Notes under the pieces: model-generated
Database searches by the model: none
What the model was told of the DNA's origin: nothing
The model's input: only the letters and a program-made list of their open reading frames with translations
NCBI RefSeq assembly: GCF_002803065.1
Contig: NZ_NNBL01000011.1
Span: 1-64,000 of the forward strand
From: Streptomyces sp. CB01635
Lineage (GTDB): Bacteria; Actinomycetota; Actinomycetes; Streptomycetales; Streptomycetaceae
Direction of reading: 5' to 3'
Length of the DNA: 64,000 bases
Made by a program: the position numbers and the translations under genes
In this document: positions 7,238 to 16,202 of the stretch, piece after piece
Numbering within the stretch: position 1 is the stretch's first letter
How the letters are laid out: every line of letters begins with the position of its first letter

Positions 7238-9010
7238 TTACGCGTTGCCCTGCGCGGCCGGCTCCCTCTCGGCGGCGTCCGGCTCGACGGCGGATGTCTC
7301 GGCTGCCGCGTCAGTCTCAGCTGCAACGCCAGGCTCACCGGCAATGTCGGGCTCGCCGACAACGTCAGCGGCAGCGTCCGCCCCCGCCGTCCGCTCCCCG
7401 TGCCGCGGCAGCAGTACCGCCACCAGCACCGTCCCGACGCCGAGGATCACCGCGCCGACGACGCTCGTGTGGGCCACCGCGTCCGAGAACGCGGAGCCCA
7501 CCGCGTCGGCCATCTGCCGCGCGCCGCCCGCGAGCTGCTCGGCCTGCGCCTTGAGCTGCGCCGCCTGCTCGGGGCTGGTCGCGCCCGCCGCCTTCTCGGC
7601 CACCTTGTGGGCCTGGTCCCCGATGCCCTGCGCCACCGCGTAGCCCGCGCCGACCGAGTCCTGCGCGGTGCCCAGTGCGTCGGCGGGCAGCTTCGAACCG
7701 GCCGTGTTGTCCGCCAGCTGCGACGAGTACGAGCCGGCCAGGACCGAGCCCAGGATCGCGATGCCGAGCGAGCCGCCGAGTTCGAGCGACGTGTCGTTGA
7801 CCGCGCCGCCCACGCCCAGCTCCGACTCGGGGAACGAGCCCATGATCGCGTCGGTGCACGGCGAGAGGGCGAGGCCGATCGCGAGGCCGAGGATGACCAG
7901 GGGCAGCACGAAGTCCCCGTACGCCGACGAGGCGTCGATGCGCGTGAGGAGCGCGAGGGCCGCGGTGCCGCCGACCATGCCGGCCGTCACCGTGATCTTC
8001 ATGCCGATGCGCGGGGTGAGGTACCCCGTGAGCGCCGAGCCCACGAAGACCGCTCCGGCGAGCGGCAGCATGCGGACGCCGGTGGCCAGCGCGTCGTAGC
8101 CGAGGACGAACTGGAGGTGCTGGGTCAGGTAGTAGAAGGCGCCGAAGACCGCGAGGAAGAAGAGGGCGACCGCGAGGTTCGAGCCGGAGAAGCGGCGGTC
8201 CGTGAAGCGGCGGACGTCCAGGACCGGGCGCGGGTGGCGCAGCTCCCACAGGACGAAGGCCACCAGGGCCAGGCCCGCGACGACCGCGGCGCCGATCGCC
8301 TTGGCTCCCCAGCCGAAGTGCGGCCCCTCGATGATCATGTAGACGAGGGCGCCGACCCAGACGACGGAGAGCAGTCCGCCGACGTAGTCGATGCGGTGCC
8401 GGTGCGCCGCCTTGGACGGCGGTACGAGGACGAGGGCGCCGACGAGGGCGACGGCGGCCACGGGCACGTTGATCAGGAACGTGGACGACCAGCCGTGGTT
8501 GCGCAGGAGCGCGCCGGCGACCAGGGGTCCGGCGGCGATGGCGAGTCCCGCGGTGGCGGTCCACAGCACGATGGCCTTGGCGCGCTCGGCGCGCGGGAAG
8601 GTGGCCGCGAGCAGCGACAGCGTGGCGGGCATGATCATGGCCGCGCCTACGCCCATCACCGCGCGGGCCGCGATGACCCCGGTGGAGCTGTCGACGAGCG
8701 AGCCCGCGACGGCGCCGCCGCCGAAGACGACGAGGCCGAGGATGAGTGCTCCGCGCCGGCTGTACTTGTCGCCGATCGCCCCGAGCAGCAGCATCAGGGC
8801 CGCGTACGGGACGGTGTAGCCGTCGATGACCCACTGGAGGTCGGCGCTGGTCAGGCCGAGGTCCTTGGTCATGTCGGGCGCTGCGACGGTGAGCGCGGTG
8901 TTCGCCATCACGATGATCAGCAGGCTCAGGCAGAGCACGAGCAGGGCCCACCAGCGGCGGGCGTACGGCCGGTCCATCCCCTCGACCGGTTCCTTCATGA
9001 CGAGGCGCAT
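7238..9010 (-). CDS. DHA2-family MFS drug exporter
   Basis: A 590-residue, 14-helix proton-driven exporter of the EmrB/QacA (DHA2) group. Evidence includes the N-terminal WWALLVLCLSLLIIVMANTAL helix start, the GDKYSRRGAL loop-2/3 motif and the alternating hydrophobic segments through about residue 500. A hydrophilic Ala/Glu-rich tail of ~50 residues follows the last helix. I chose the ATG at 9010, with GGAGGG upstream. A longer frame to 9073 would start inside the operator with no ribosome-binding site. It is divergent from a TetR gene and very likely repressed by it. The substrate is unknown, probably a lipophilic antibiotic or dye. Confidence 0.92.
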   Translation of the reverse strand: MRLVMKEPVEGMDRPYARRWWALLVLCLSLLIIVMANTALTVAAPDMTKDLGLTSADLQWVIDGYTVPYAALMLLLGAIGDKYSRRGALILGLVVFGGGAVAGSLVDSSTGVIAARAVMGVGAAMIMPATLSLLAATFPRAERAKAIVLWTATAGLAIAAGPLVAGALLRNHGWSSTFLINVPVAAVALVGALVLVPPSKAAHRHRIDYVGGLLSVVWVGALVYMIIEGPHFGWGAKAIGAAVVAGLALVAFVLWELRHPRPVLDVRRFTDRRFSGSNLAVALFFLAVFGAFYYLTQHLQFVLGYDALATGVRMLPLAGAVFVGSALTGYLTPRIGMKITVTAGMVGGTAALALLTRIDASSAYGDFVLPLVILGLAIGLALSPCTDAIMGSFPESELGVGGAVNDTSLELGGSLGIAILGSVLAGSYSSQLADNTAGSKLPADALGTAQDSVGAGYAVAQGIGDQAHKVAEKAAGATSPEQAAQLKAQAEQLAGGARQMADAVGSAFSDAVAHTSVVGAVILGVGTVLVAVLLPRHGERTAGADAAADVVGEPDIAGEPGVAAETDAAAETSAVEPDAAEREPAAQGNA

Positions 9011-9072
9011 TCCCCTGCCACCCTCCGGGGCCCTCGGCCCCCGCAGTCCACGAGTCCATGTGTCCACGGACA

Positions 9073-9135
9073 TTGCACAGCACTGTGCAATTACACAACG
9101 CTGTGCAATTTACGTCATTGCACAGCACTGTGCAA
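9073..9135. promoter_or_regulatory. Three TetR operator copies
   Basis: Two perfect 18-bp copies TTGCACAGCACTGTGCAA lie at 9073-9090 and 9118-9135. A degenerate copy TTACACAACGCTGTGCAA at 9091-9108 directly abuts the first. They fill the divergent exporter/TetR intergenic space. The spacing of 18 and 27 bases suggests binding of several repressor dimers. Assignment to the adjacent TetR is inference from position and palindrome type. Confidence 0.85.
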
Positions 9136-9179
9136 AACCACACGTGAACGGGGTCGGGAGCGGGGTGCAGAATGAGCGC

Positions 9180-9776
9180 GTGACTTCAGGACGAGCCGAC
9201 ACCAACCGCCGCCGCATCCTCGACGTCGCCCTCGCCGAGCTGCTGCGCGACCCGGACGCGTCCATGGACCAGATCGCCAGGGCCGCGGGCGTCGTCAGGC
9301 GCACGGTCTACGGGCACTTCCCCAGCCGCGAGGCGCTCGTCGCCGCGCTCGTCGACGACGCCGTCGTCGCGGTCGAGGCCGCGCAGTCCGCGGGGCGCGC
9401 CGGGGTGACCGACCCGGCCGAGGCCGTGGCCCGCTCGCTGCTCGCCGTATGGGAGGTCGCCGACCGCTACCGCCTGCTGGTCGCCCTCGCGCAGCGCGCC
9501 GTCACCGTCGAGGGCATCCGCGCCCGGCTGACCCCGGTCCGCGACAGCTGCGCCGAGCTGCTCCAACAGGGCCTGGAATCGGGCGAGTTCGCCTCTCCCC
9601 TGCCGGCGACGGCTCTCGCGTACGTCCATGAGCAGGTGCTGTTCGGACTGCTCGAAGCGGTCAACGACGGGCTGATCCCAGCAGAAGAGGCGGGCCACTC
9701 CGCCGCGGTCACCGTACTGACCGCAGCGGGCGTACCCGCCTCACGCGCCACCGAACTGGTGGCAGGACTCACCTAG
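9180..9776 (+). CDS. TetR-family repressor of the DHA2 exporter
   Basis: A 198-residue regulator. The N-terminal TetR helix-turn-helix (NRRRILDVALAELL ... MDQIARAAGVVRRTVYGHF) is followed by an all-helical ligand-binding domain. The GTG at 9180 gives a normal-length N-terminus; a GTG at 9144 in the same frame is also possible, and neither has a strong ribosome-binding site. It is divergent from the exporter at 7238 with three operator palindromes between, the standard layout of an autoregulated drug-efflux switch. The inducing ligand is not predictable from sequence. Confidence 0.92.
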   Translation: MTSGRADTNRRRILDVALAELLRDPDASMDQIARAAGVVRRTVYGHFPSREALVAALVDDAVVAVEAAQSAGRAGVTDPAEAVARSLLAVWEVADRYRLLVALAQRAVTVEGIRARLTPVRDSCAELLQQGLESGEFASPLPATALAYVHEQVLFGLLEAVNDGLIPAEEAGHSAAVTVLTAAGVPASRATELVAGLT

Positions 9777-9788
9777 GGCGCCGCGTCA

Positions 9789-9817
9789 GGGGCGCGGGGA
9801 ACTGCGCGACCAGCCCC
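9789..9817. repeat. Common Streptomyces intergenic repeat
   Basis: A 29-base element beginning GGGGCGCGGGGAACTGCGCG and ending AGCCCC lies between the convergent tetR and dctA genes. This sequence recurs in intergenic positions throughout Streptomyces genomes (recalled, not searched). GGGGC/GCCCC and the inner GCG-rich arms can fold, so it may act as a bidirectional terminator. Confidence 0.75.
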
Positions 9818-9855
9818 CACCGACCCTCAGATTCCAAGCGAACCCGGCGGGGCGC

Positions 9856-11229
9856 TCAGGCCTTCGCCAGCTCCTTGTCGCCCTCACCCCGCTGATCAGG
9901 AACAGCGGCAGCGTCACCGCTCCCGTTGTCCACGAGCGTGCGCTCGTCGAAGGGCAGGTCACCGGCGAGCACGCGCGTGACGCGGTCCTTGTCGACCTCA
10001 CCCGTCCACGTACCGATGAGGAGCGTCGCCACCGCGTTGCCCGCGAAGTTGGTCAGGGCGCGGGCCTCGCTCATGAAGCGGTCGATGCCGATGATCAGGC
10101 CGACGCCGTCGACGAGCGCGGGCTTGTGCGACTGGAGTCCGCTGGCGAGCACCGCGATACCGGAGCCCGAGACACCCGCGGCGCCCTTCGACGCGACCAT
10201 CATGAACAACAGCAGGCCGATCTGCTGGCCGATGGCGAGGGGCTGGTCCATGGCGTCCGCGATGAACAGCGAGGCCATGGTCAGGTAGATCATCGTGCCG
10301 TCGAGGTTGAACGAGTACCCGGTCGGCACGGTGATGCCGACGACGGGACGGCTGACGCCCAGGTGCTCCATCTTCGCGATGAGCCGCGGCAGCGCGGACT
10401 CGGAGGACGAGGTGGACAGGATCAGCAGGAACTCGCGGCCCAGGTACTTCAGGAGCGCGAACAGGTTGTAGCCGGTGGCCAGACGCAGCAGGGTCCCGAG
10501 GACCACGACGACGAACAGGACGCAGGTCACGTAGAAGCCGAGCATGATCGTGGCCAGCGCCTTCAGGGCGTCCACGCCGGTCTCGCCGATGACGGCCGCC
10601 ATCGCGCCGAACGCGCCGACGGGCGCGGCCCACATGATCATGCCGAGGACGCGGAAGACCAGCTTCTGGATGTGCTCGACACCCTTGAGGACCGGCTCAC
10701 CGGCGCGCCCCATGGCCTGGAGCCCGAAGCCGACGAGCAGCGCGACCAGCAGCGTCTGGAGCACCTCGCCCTCGGTGAACGCCGACACGAGGGTCGTCGG
10801 GATGATCCCGAGGACGAAGTCGACCGGGCCCTCGGCGGCGTCCTTGGCCGCGGTGTGGCCGACGTCCTTCACGGCCTGCGTGAGGTGCATGCCGTCGCCC
10901 GGGTGCAGGATGTTGCCGACGACCAGGCCGATGGCGAGCGCGACCACGGACATCACCAGGAAGTAGCCGAGGGCGAGGCCGCCGACCTTGCCGATCTTGG
11001 CGGCCTTGCGCACGGAACCGACGCCGAGCACGATCGTGCAGAAGATGATCGGCGAGATCATCATCTTGATCAGGTTCACGAAGCCGGTGCCGACCGGCTT
11101 GAGCTCCTTGGCGAAGTCCGGCCAGATGAAGCCGACCGCGATGCCGAGAAGGACGGCACCGATGACGGCGATGTACAGATAGTGGGTGCGGTCTCTCCTG
11201 GCGGCGGGTGCCACCTTGGTCTCGGCCAC
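9856..11229 (-). CDS. dctA: C4-dicarboxylate:cation symporter
   Basis: A DAACS-family transporter of 457 residues that imports succinate, fumarate or malate with Na+ or H+. Family signatures are the serine-rich STSSSESALP re-entrant loop and NLDGTMIYL in a late helix. It has about eight membrane helices plus two hairpins. The GTG start has AGGAGG 5 bases upstream. A longer reading to 11283 has no such site and begins with a non-membrane, Arg-rich stretch. It is divergent from a CitA/DcuS-like sensor kinase, whose system probably activates it in response to external dicarboxylates. Confidence 0.93.
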   Translation of the reverse strand: MAETKVAPAARRDRTHYLYIAVIGAVLLGIAVGFIWPDFAKELKPVGTGFVNLIKMMISPIIFCTIVLGVGSVRKAAKIGKVGGLALGYFLVMSVVALAIGLVVGNILHPGDGMHLTQAVKDVGHTAAKDAAEGPVDFVLGIIPTTLVSAFTEGEVLQTLLVALLVGFGLQAMGRAGEPVLKGVEHIQKLVFRVLGMIMWAAPVGAFGAMAAVIGETGVDALKALATIMLGFYVTCVLFVVVVLGTLLRLATGYNLFALLKYLGREFLLILSTSSSESALPRLIAKMEHLGVSRPVVGITVPTGYSFNLDGTMIYLTMASLFIADAMDQPLAIGQQIGLLLFMMVASKGAAGVSGSGIAVLASGLQSHKPALVDGVGLIIGIDRFMSEARALTNFAGNAVATLLIGTWTGEVDKDRVTRVLAGDLPFDERTLVDNGSGDAAAVPDQRGEGDKELAKA

Positions 11230-11356
11230 GAGTGCCTCCTGACGACGATGTCGGGCGTACGGGAACCTGCACGTACGCGCCATGCGTGCGGCTCACGTCT
11301 GGCGAATCACGGTGACTATCTCCCGCCTTGTGAAGGCCGTCACCCTTCCGTTCATT

Positions 11357-11399
11357 TAGTTCGCGCTTATACGTTCAAGTAGTTCACGCTTGAACGTAT
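11357..11399. promoter_or_regulatory. Direct and inverted repeats in the dctA/kinase promoter
   Basis: Two direct repeats of 19 bases (TAGTTCGCGCTTATACGTT and TAGTTCACGCTTGAACGTA, 15 of 19 identical) start at 11357 and 11380, 23 bases apart. They overlap a perfect 11-bp inverted repeat, ATACGTTCAAG (11369-11379) and CTTGAACGTAT (11389-11399). This is the likely binding site of the response regulator at 13057, controlling dctA, the kinase genes or both. The assignment is inferred. Confidence 0.6.
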
Positions 11400-11428
11400 C
11401 CGCCAGTACCGAGAGGCAGACTGGGCCC

Positions 11429-13060
11429 ATGCGCCTCCCCCTCCTGCCACGCGCCCGCAGCCTGGCCGGCCAGCTCTTCGCGATGCAGGTCGTCCTGGTC
11501 TTCGTCGTGGTCGCGGGGTGCGCGCTGTTCACGTACATCAGCGACGGCAACCAGGCCGAGCAGGCCGCCACACGCCAGGCGACGGCCGCGGCCCGCGCGG
11601 TCGCGGACGCGCCCTCCGTCCGCGGGGCGATCACGGGGGACGGCGACCCGACCCGCACGCTCCAGCCCTACGCGAGCGACGTCCAGCGCCACACCGGCGT
11701 GGACTTCGTCACGATCATGGATCCGCACGGCATCCGCTGGACGCACCCCGACGAGCGGCGCATCGGCGAGCGCTTCCTCGGCCACATCGGGCCCGCCCTG
11801 CGGGGCGGGACCTTCTCGGAGACATACACGGGCACGCTCGGCCCGTCCGTGCGCGTGGTGACCCCGATCATGTCGGGGCAGCGGATCGTCGGCCTGGTCA
11901 GCGCCGGCATCACGGTCGAGGAGATCAGCGCGCAGGCGCGCGGCCAGGTAATGGCGGTGGCCGGCGTCGCGGCCGGCGCTCTCGTCCTCGGCGGCATCGG
12001 CACGTACGTCATCAACGCCCGGCTGCGGCGGCACACCCACGGCATGAACGCGACCGAGCTGAGCCGCATGCACGCCTATCACCAGGCGGCCCTGCACGCG
12101 GTGCGCGAGGGTCTGGTGATGCTCGACGGGCAGCGCAGGATCGCGCTCATCAACGACGGGGCGCGCGAGCTGCTCGGCGTCGGCGACGAGACGGTCGGGC
12201 GCAATGTCGCGGAGCTGGGCCTGCCCACCCCGCTCACGGGCGCGCTCCTCGCGGCGGAGCCCCGCGTCGACGAGGTGCACCTGACCACCGACCGCGTGGT
12301 CGTCGTCAACACCTCCCCCGTCTCCAGCGGCGACCGGCGCGGCACCGTGGTGACCCTGCGCGACCACACCGAACTCCAGGCGGTCATGGGCGAGCTGGAC
12401 TCCGAGCGGGGCTTCACACAGGCGCTGCGCTCGCAGGCCCACGAGGCCGCGAACCGGCTCCACACCGTCGTCTCGCTGATCGAGCTGGACCGGGCCGGCG
12501 AGGCGGTCGACTTCGCGACGGCCGAACTGGAGCTGGCGCAGACCCTCACCGACCAGGTCGTCGCCGCCGTGAGCGAGCCGGTGCTCGCCGCACTCCTGCT
12601 CGGCAAGACGGCGCAGGCCAACGAGCACGGCGTGGAGCTGGAGATCTCCGGGGACAGCCGCATCGACGACGGCCTGGTGCCGCCCAGCCTGCCGGCCCGC
12701 GACCTGGTGACGATTCTCGGCAACCTGCTGGACAACGCGGTCGACGCCGCCCAGGGCTCCCCGCACGCGAAGGTGACGGTCACGGCCCGCGCGCAGGACG
12801 ACACCCTGCTGCTGCGGGTCACGGACACGGGCCCGGGTGTCGCCGACGGCCACGCGGACGCGGTCTTCGAGCGGGGCTGGTCCACCAAGCCGGCCGGTCC
12901 CGGCGGGCGCGGCCTCGGTCTCGCGCTCGTCCAGCAGTCCGTCGCCCGTAACTCCGGCACCCTGACCCTGGCCGAGTCCCCCACGGGCGGCGCACAGTTC
13001 ACTGTCGTCCTGCCCCTCCAGCGCACGAGCGCGACCACGCCCACGGGAGGCACCGCGTGA
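11429..13060 (+). CDS. CitA/DcuS-like sensor histidine kinase
   Basis: Membrane sensor of 543 residues. A first helix (residues ~10-35) and a second at ~170-195 bracket an extracytoplasmic sensor domain. A cytoplasmic PAS region, the phosphoacceptor segment QAHEAANRLHTVVSLIELD and an HATPase domain (NLLDNAVDAA, DTGPG, GRGLGLALV) follow. The His-x3-Asn-x-LH pattern is typical of dicarboxylate and citrate sensors. I chose ATG 11429, preceded by GAGAGG; an upstream TTG lies inside the operator repeat. It overlaps the regulator gene by 4 bases and faces dctA, so the likely signal is an external dicarboxylate. Confidence 0.92.
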   Translation: MRLPLLPRARSLAGQLFAMQVVLVFVVVAGCALFTYISDGNQAEQAATRQATAAARAVADAPSVRGAITGDGDPTRTLQPYASDVQRHTGVDFVTIMDPHGIRWTHPDERRIGERFLGHIGPALRGGTFSETYTGTLGPSVRVVTPIMSGQRIVGLVSAGITVEEISAQARGQVMAVAGVAAGALVLGGIGTYVINARLRRHTHGMNATELSRMHAYHQAALHAVREGLVMLDGQRRIALINDGARELLGVGDETVGRNVAELGLPTPLTGALLAAEPRVDEVHLTTDRVVVVNTSPVSSGDRRGTVVTLRDHTELQAVMGELDSERGFTQALRSQAHEAANRLHTVVSLIELDRAGEAVDFATAELELAQTLTDQVVAAVSEPVLAALLLGKTAQANEHGVELEISGDSRIDDGLVPPSLPARDLVTILGNLLDNAVDAAQGSPHAKVTVTARAQDDTLLLRVTDTGPGVADGHADAVFERGWSTKPAGPGGRGLGLALVQQSVARNSGTLTLAESPTGGAQFTVVLPLQRTSATTPTGGTA

Positions 13061-13755
13061 CAGATCCCGACGCCACCAGCGGCACCATCCGAGTGCTGAT
13101 CGTCGAGGACGACCCGGTCGCCGCCGACGCCCACGTCCTGTACGTGAACCGGGTCCCCGGCTTCACCGCGATCGGCAAGGCGCACACGGCCGCCGAGGCC
13201 CACCGGGCGCTTGAGCGCACCCAGGTCGACCTGCTCCTTCTCGACCTGCACCTCCCCGACGGCCACGGTCTCCAGCTGGCGCGCTCGCTGCGGGCGGCCG
13301 GCCATCACACGGACGTGATCGCGGTGACCTCGGCCCGCGATCTCACGGTGGTCCGCGAAGGGGTCTCGCTCGGCGTGGTGCAGTACGTACTGAAGCCCTT
13401 CACGTTCCCGACGCTGCGCGACCGCCTCGTGCGCTACGCGGAGTTCCGGGCGGCGGCGGGCGAGGCGGGCGGCCAGGACGAGGTCGACCGCGCCCTGGCC
13501 ACGCTGCGCGCACCGAGTCCGGCCGCCCTGCCCAAGGGCCTGAGCGCACCGACCCTGGAGCGCGTCACGCGAACGCTGCGCGCCGCTCCCGAGGGTCTGA
13601 CCGCCGCGGCGGCCGCCGAGTCCGTGGGCATCTCACGCATCACGGCCCGCCGCTACCTGGAGCATCTCGTCGAGTCGGGCCGCGCCGCGCGCAGCCCCCA
13701 GTACGGCCAGGTGGGCCGACCTGAGCTGCACTACCGCTGGCTCACGACGGTCTAG
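13057..13755 (+). CDS. CitB/DcuR-like response regulator
   Basis: A 232-residue regulator with an N-terminal receiver domain (phosphoacceptor Asp in LLLLDLHLPDGHG; Thr/Ser and Lys in VTSARD and LKPF). The C-terminal helix-turn-helix (AAAAAESVGISRITARRYLEHLV) is typical of the CitB/DcuR group. GTGA overlap couples it to the kinase gene. The pair probably controls dctA and itself through the repeats at 11357-11399. No other target is visible in the window. Confidence 0.93.
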   Translation: MTDPDATSGTIRVLIVEDDPVAADAHVLYVNRVPGFTAIGKAHTAAEAHRALERTQVDLLLLDLHLPDGHGLQLARSLRAAGHHTDVIAVTSARDLTVVREGVSLGVVQYVLKPFTFPTLRDRLVRYAEFRAAAGEAGGQDEVDRALATLRAPSPAALPKGLSAPTLERVTRTLRAAPEGLTAAAAAESVGISRITARRYLEHLVESGRAARSPQYGQVGRPELHYRWLTTV

Positions 13756-13788
13756 ACCATTGGCCAACCGCCCACTCCTGCACGGGGA

Positions 13789-13817
13789 TTGACCTTGGTC
13801 CGACCCCGCCCGTACGT
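13789..13817 (+). promoter_or_regulatory. Putative promoter of the ABC sugar operon
   Basis: TTGACC and GTACGT are separated by 17 bases, about 60 bases before the solute-binding lipoprotein start. The -35 box is good and the -10 box weak. No LacI-type operator was recognised. Confidence 0.4.
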
Positions 13818-13875
13818 TCACCGGGCAGCCCCGCTCGGCAAGCCGGCCGGCGGCGGCCCGTAGGAGGTCGTGCCC

Positions 13876-15249
13876 GTGCGCCCCACCGCTCCAGTGCTCC
13901 TCAGCGCCACTCTGCTCATCGCCGCGACCGGCCTGACGGCCTGTAGCAGCGGCTCCGGGGACGACCCGGACACCGTCAGGATCTCCTTCAAGCAGTCGAC
14001 CGACAATCAGATACGTGTCATGGACGACTACCTGGCGTCGATGAAGACGCAGTTCGAGAAGGATCATCCGGGCAAGAAGGTGAAGCTGATACCGATCAAG
14101 GCGCCGGACTCCGAGTACTACACCAAGCTCCAGCAGATGCTGCGCTCCCCGAAGACGGCACCCGACCTGGTCTACGAGGACACGTTCCTCATCAACTCGG
14201 ACATCACCAGCGGTTATCTCAAGCCCCTCGACCCGTATCTCGCCAAGTGGCCCGACTGGAACCAGTTCATCGACACGGCGAAGAACGCGGCCAAGGCCCA
14301 GGACGGCAAGACGTACGGCGTCCCGGACGGCACCGACACCCGCGGACTCTGGTACGACAAGGGCATCTTCGCGAAGGCCGGCATCAAGACGCCCTGGCAG
14401 CCGAAGAGTTGGGACGAGGTCCTCGACACGGCCCGCACGATCAAGAAGAAGGTCCCCTCCGTCACCCCGCTCAACGTCTACACGGGCAAGCCCGGCGGCG
14501 AGCAGTCGGCGATGCAGGGCTTCGAGATGCTCCTGTACGGGACGGGCACCGGGACGGGCACCGCGGACCCGCTGTACGACAGGTCGTCCGACAAGTGGAT
14601 CACCGCGGGCAAGCCCTTCAAGGACGCGCTGAACTTCGTGAAGACGGTCTACGGCGAGAAGCTCGGCCCCGACGTCTCCGACGCCCTCGACCCGAACATC
14701 GGCACCCGGGTCCGCGGCGAGCTGCTCCCCAAGAGCAAGCTGGCGATCAACCTCGACGGCTCCTGGCTCCCGCAGGACTGGCTGAAGGGCAGCGGCCACG
14801 AGTGGCCCGAGTGGTCACAGAAGCTGGGCCTCGCGCACATGCCGACGCAGAACGGCCAGGCGCCGGGCAAGGTCAGCATGTCGGGCGGCTGGACCTGGTC
14901 GATCCCGTCGAAGGCGTCCAACCCCGACCTGGCCTTCGAGTTCATCAAGACGATGCAGACCAAGGCCAACGCCCAGAAGTGGTACATCGCCAACTCGGGC
15001 ATCGCGGTCCGCAAGGACGTCGCGGCCGACCCGGCGTACGTGAAGGCGCAGCCCGGCATCAAGTTCTTCACGGACCTGGTGGCGTCGACCCACTACCGGC
15101 CCGCATACCCCGCGTACCCGAAGGTCTCCACGGCGATCCAGGAGGCGATGGAGTCGGTCACGACGGGCGACAGCTCGGTCGAGAAGGCGGCGAGCACGTA
15201 TGACGAGCAGCTGAAGACGGCGACGGACGGCAAGGTGATCACCAAGTGA
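13876..15249 (+). CDS. Sugar ABC transporter solute-binding lipoprotein
   Basis: Extracytoplasmic binding protein of 457 residues. It has a signal peptide and lipobox (LTAC, Cys at residue ~23), then a family 1 (MalE-like) binding fold: ISFKQSTDN, PDLVYEDTFLINSD, GVPDGTDTRGLWYDK, MSGGWTWSIPSKA. I chose the GTG 8 bases after AGGAGG; another GTG two codons earlier is too close to it. The next genes encode two permeases, but no ATPase is present, so the shared Streptomyces ATPase MsiK probably drives uptake. The sugar is unknown, likely an oligosaccharide. Confidence 0.93.
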   Translation: MRPTAPVLLSATLLIAATGLTACSSGSGDDPDTVRISFKQSTDNQIRVMDDYLASMKTQFEKDHPGKKVKLIPIKAPDSEYYTKLQQMLRSPKTAPDLVYEDTFLINSDITSGYLKPLDPYLAKWPDWNQFIDTAKNAAKAQDGKTYGVPDGTDTRGLWYDKGIFAKAGIKTPWQPKSWDEVLDTARTIKKKVPSVTPLNVYTGKPGGEQSAMQGFEMLLYGTGTGTGTADPLYDRSSDKWITAGKPFKDALNFVKTVYGEKLGPDVSDALDPNIGTRVRGELLPKSKLAINLDGSWLPQDWLKGSGHEWPEWSQKLGLAHMPTQNGQAPGKVSMSGGWTWSIPSKASNPDLAFEFIKTMQTKANAQKWYIANSGIAVRKDVAADPAYVKAQPGIKFFTDLVASTHYRPAYPAYPKVSTAIQEAMESVTTGDSSVEKAASTYDEQLKTATDGKVITK

Positions 15250-15389
15250 AGGTGGGGCCGAGCGGTGTCCGCCGCCCCGTGACACAGCCCCTGCCCCTGC
15301 CCCCTTCACGAGGTGATCACCAGGTGAAGCCGGGGCGGGGCGGTGTACGGCGCCCCCTGACACGCGCCCTGCCCCTGGCCCCTTCCCTG
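15234..15389 (+). repeat. 78-bp tandem duplication at a gene junction
   Basis: Bases 15234-15311 and 15312-15389 align end to end with 15 mismatches in 78 (about 80% identity). Both copies begin GGTGATCACC and contain a GTGAAG start context. The unit covers the end of the lipoprotein gene and the start of the permease gene. Because 78 is a multiple of three, the permease frame stays open through both copies, giving two candidate starts (15246 and 15324). Confidence 0.85.
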
Positions 15390-16202
15390 GTCCTGCTGCT
15401 GCTCTTCCTGGCCGGCCCGATCGCGTACTGCGCGTACATCGCCTTCACGGACCTGCAGCTGACGGGCCAGGCCCACTCCTCCTTCGTGGGCTTCGACAAC
15501 TTCACGGCCGCGTTCAGGGATGACGCGTTCCTGAACGCGGTCTGGCTCACGCTCGTCTTCACGGTCCTGTCCTCGCTCATCGGCCAGAACACGCTGGGGC
15601 TCGCGCTGGCCGCGCTCATGCAGCGCGCGTCGAAGACGGTCCGCACGGTCACGGGCGCGGTCGTGGTCTGCGCGTGGGTCCTGCCGGAGGTCGTCGCCGG
15701 CTTCCTCCTCTACGCGTTCTTCCGCCGCGAGGGCACGCTGAACGCGATCCTGGACTGGCTCCATCTCCCCACCCAGAACTGGCTGTTCACGCTGCCGATC
15801 CTCGCGGTGTCCTTCGCGAACGTGTGGCGCGGGACGGCGTTCTCCATGCTGGTCTACTCGGCGGCGCTCGCCGAGATACCCAAGGAGATCACCGAGGCTG
15901 CGGAGATGGACGGCGCGGGCGGCTGGCGCCGCATGTGGCACATCACGCTCCCGATGATCCGCCGCTCCATCGGCACGAACCTCATGCTGAACACCCTGCA
16001 GACGCTGTCCGTGTTCGGCCTGATCTGGGTGATGACGCGGGGCGGCCCCGGAAACCGCAGCCAGACCCTGCCCCTGTTCATGTACGAGCAGGCCTTCCAG
16101 AAGAGCATGATCGGCTACGGCACGGCGGTCGCCCTGCTCCTCCTGGTCGTCGGCTCGCTGTTCTCGCTGGTCTATATGCGCCTGCTGCGCTCGGAGGCCT
16201 GA
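15324..16202 (+). CDS. Sugar ABC transporter permease, MalF type
   Basis: Inner-membrane permease of 292 residues with six helices. The EAA loop (EIPKEITEAAEMDGAGGWRR) contacts the ATPase. The start is ambiguous because of the 78-bp duplication. GTG 15246 overlaps the lipoprotein stop and adds 26 residues; GTG 15324 in the second copy gives a length closer to the family norm. Both have a weak GAGG/AAGG site. It pairs with the MalG-type permease one base downstream. Confidence 0.9.
   Translation: MKPGRGGVRRPLTRALPLAPSLVLLLLFLAGPIAYCAYIAFTDLQLTGQAHSSFVGFDNFTAAFRDDAFLNAVWLTLVFTVLSSLIGQNTLGLALAALMQRASKTVRTVTGAVVVCAWVLPEVVAGFLLYAFFRREGTLNAILDWLHLPTQNWLFTLPILAVSFANVWRGTAFSMLVYSAALAEIPKEITEAAEMDGAGGWRRMWHITLPMIRRSIGTNLMLNTLQTLSVFGLIWVMTRGGPGNRSQTLPLFMYEQAFQKSMIGYGTAVALLLLVVGSLFSLVYMRLLRSEA

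Noticed and set aside
9011..9073. N-terminal extension of the DHA2 exporter to an ATG at 9073
   Set aside because: The start codon touches the first operator palindrome and has no ribosome-binding site; the ATG at 9010 fits family length.
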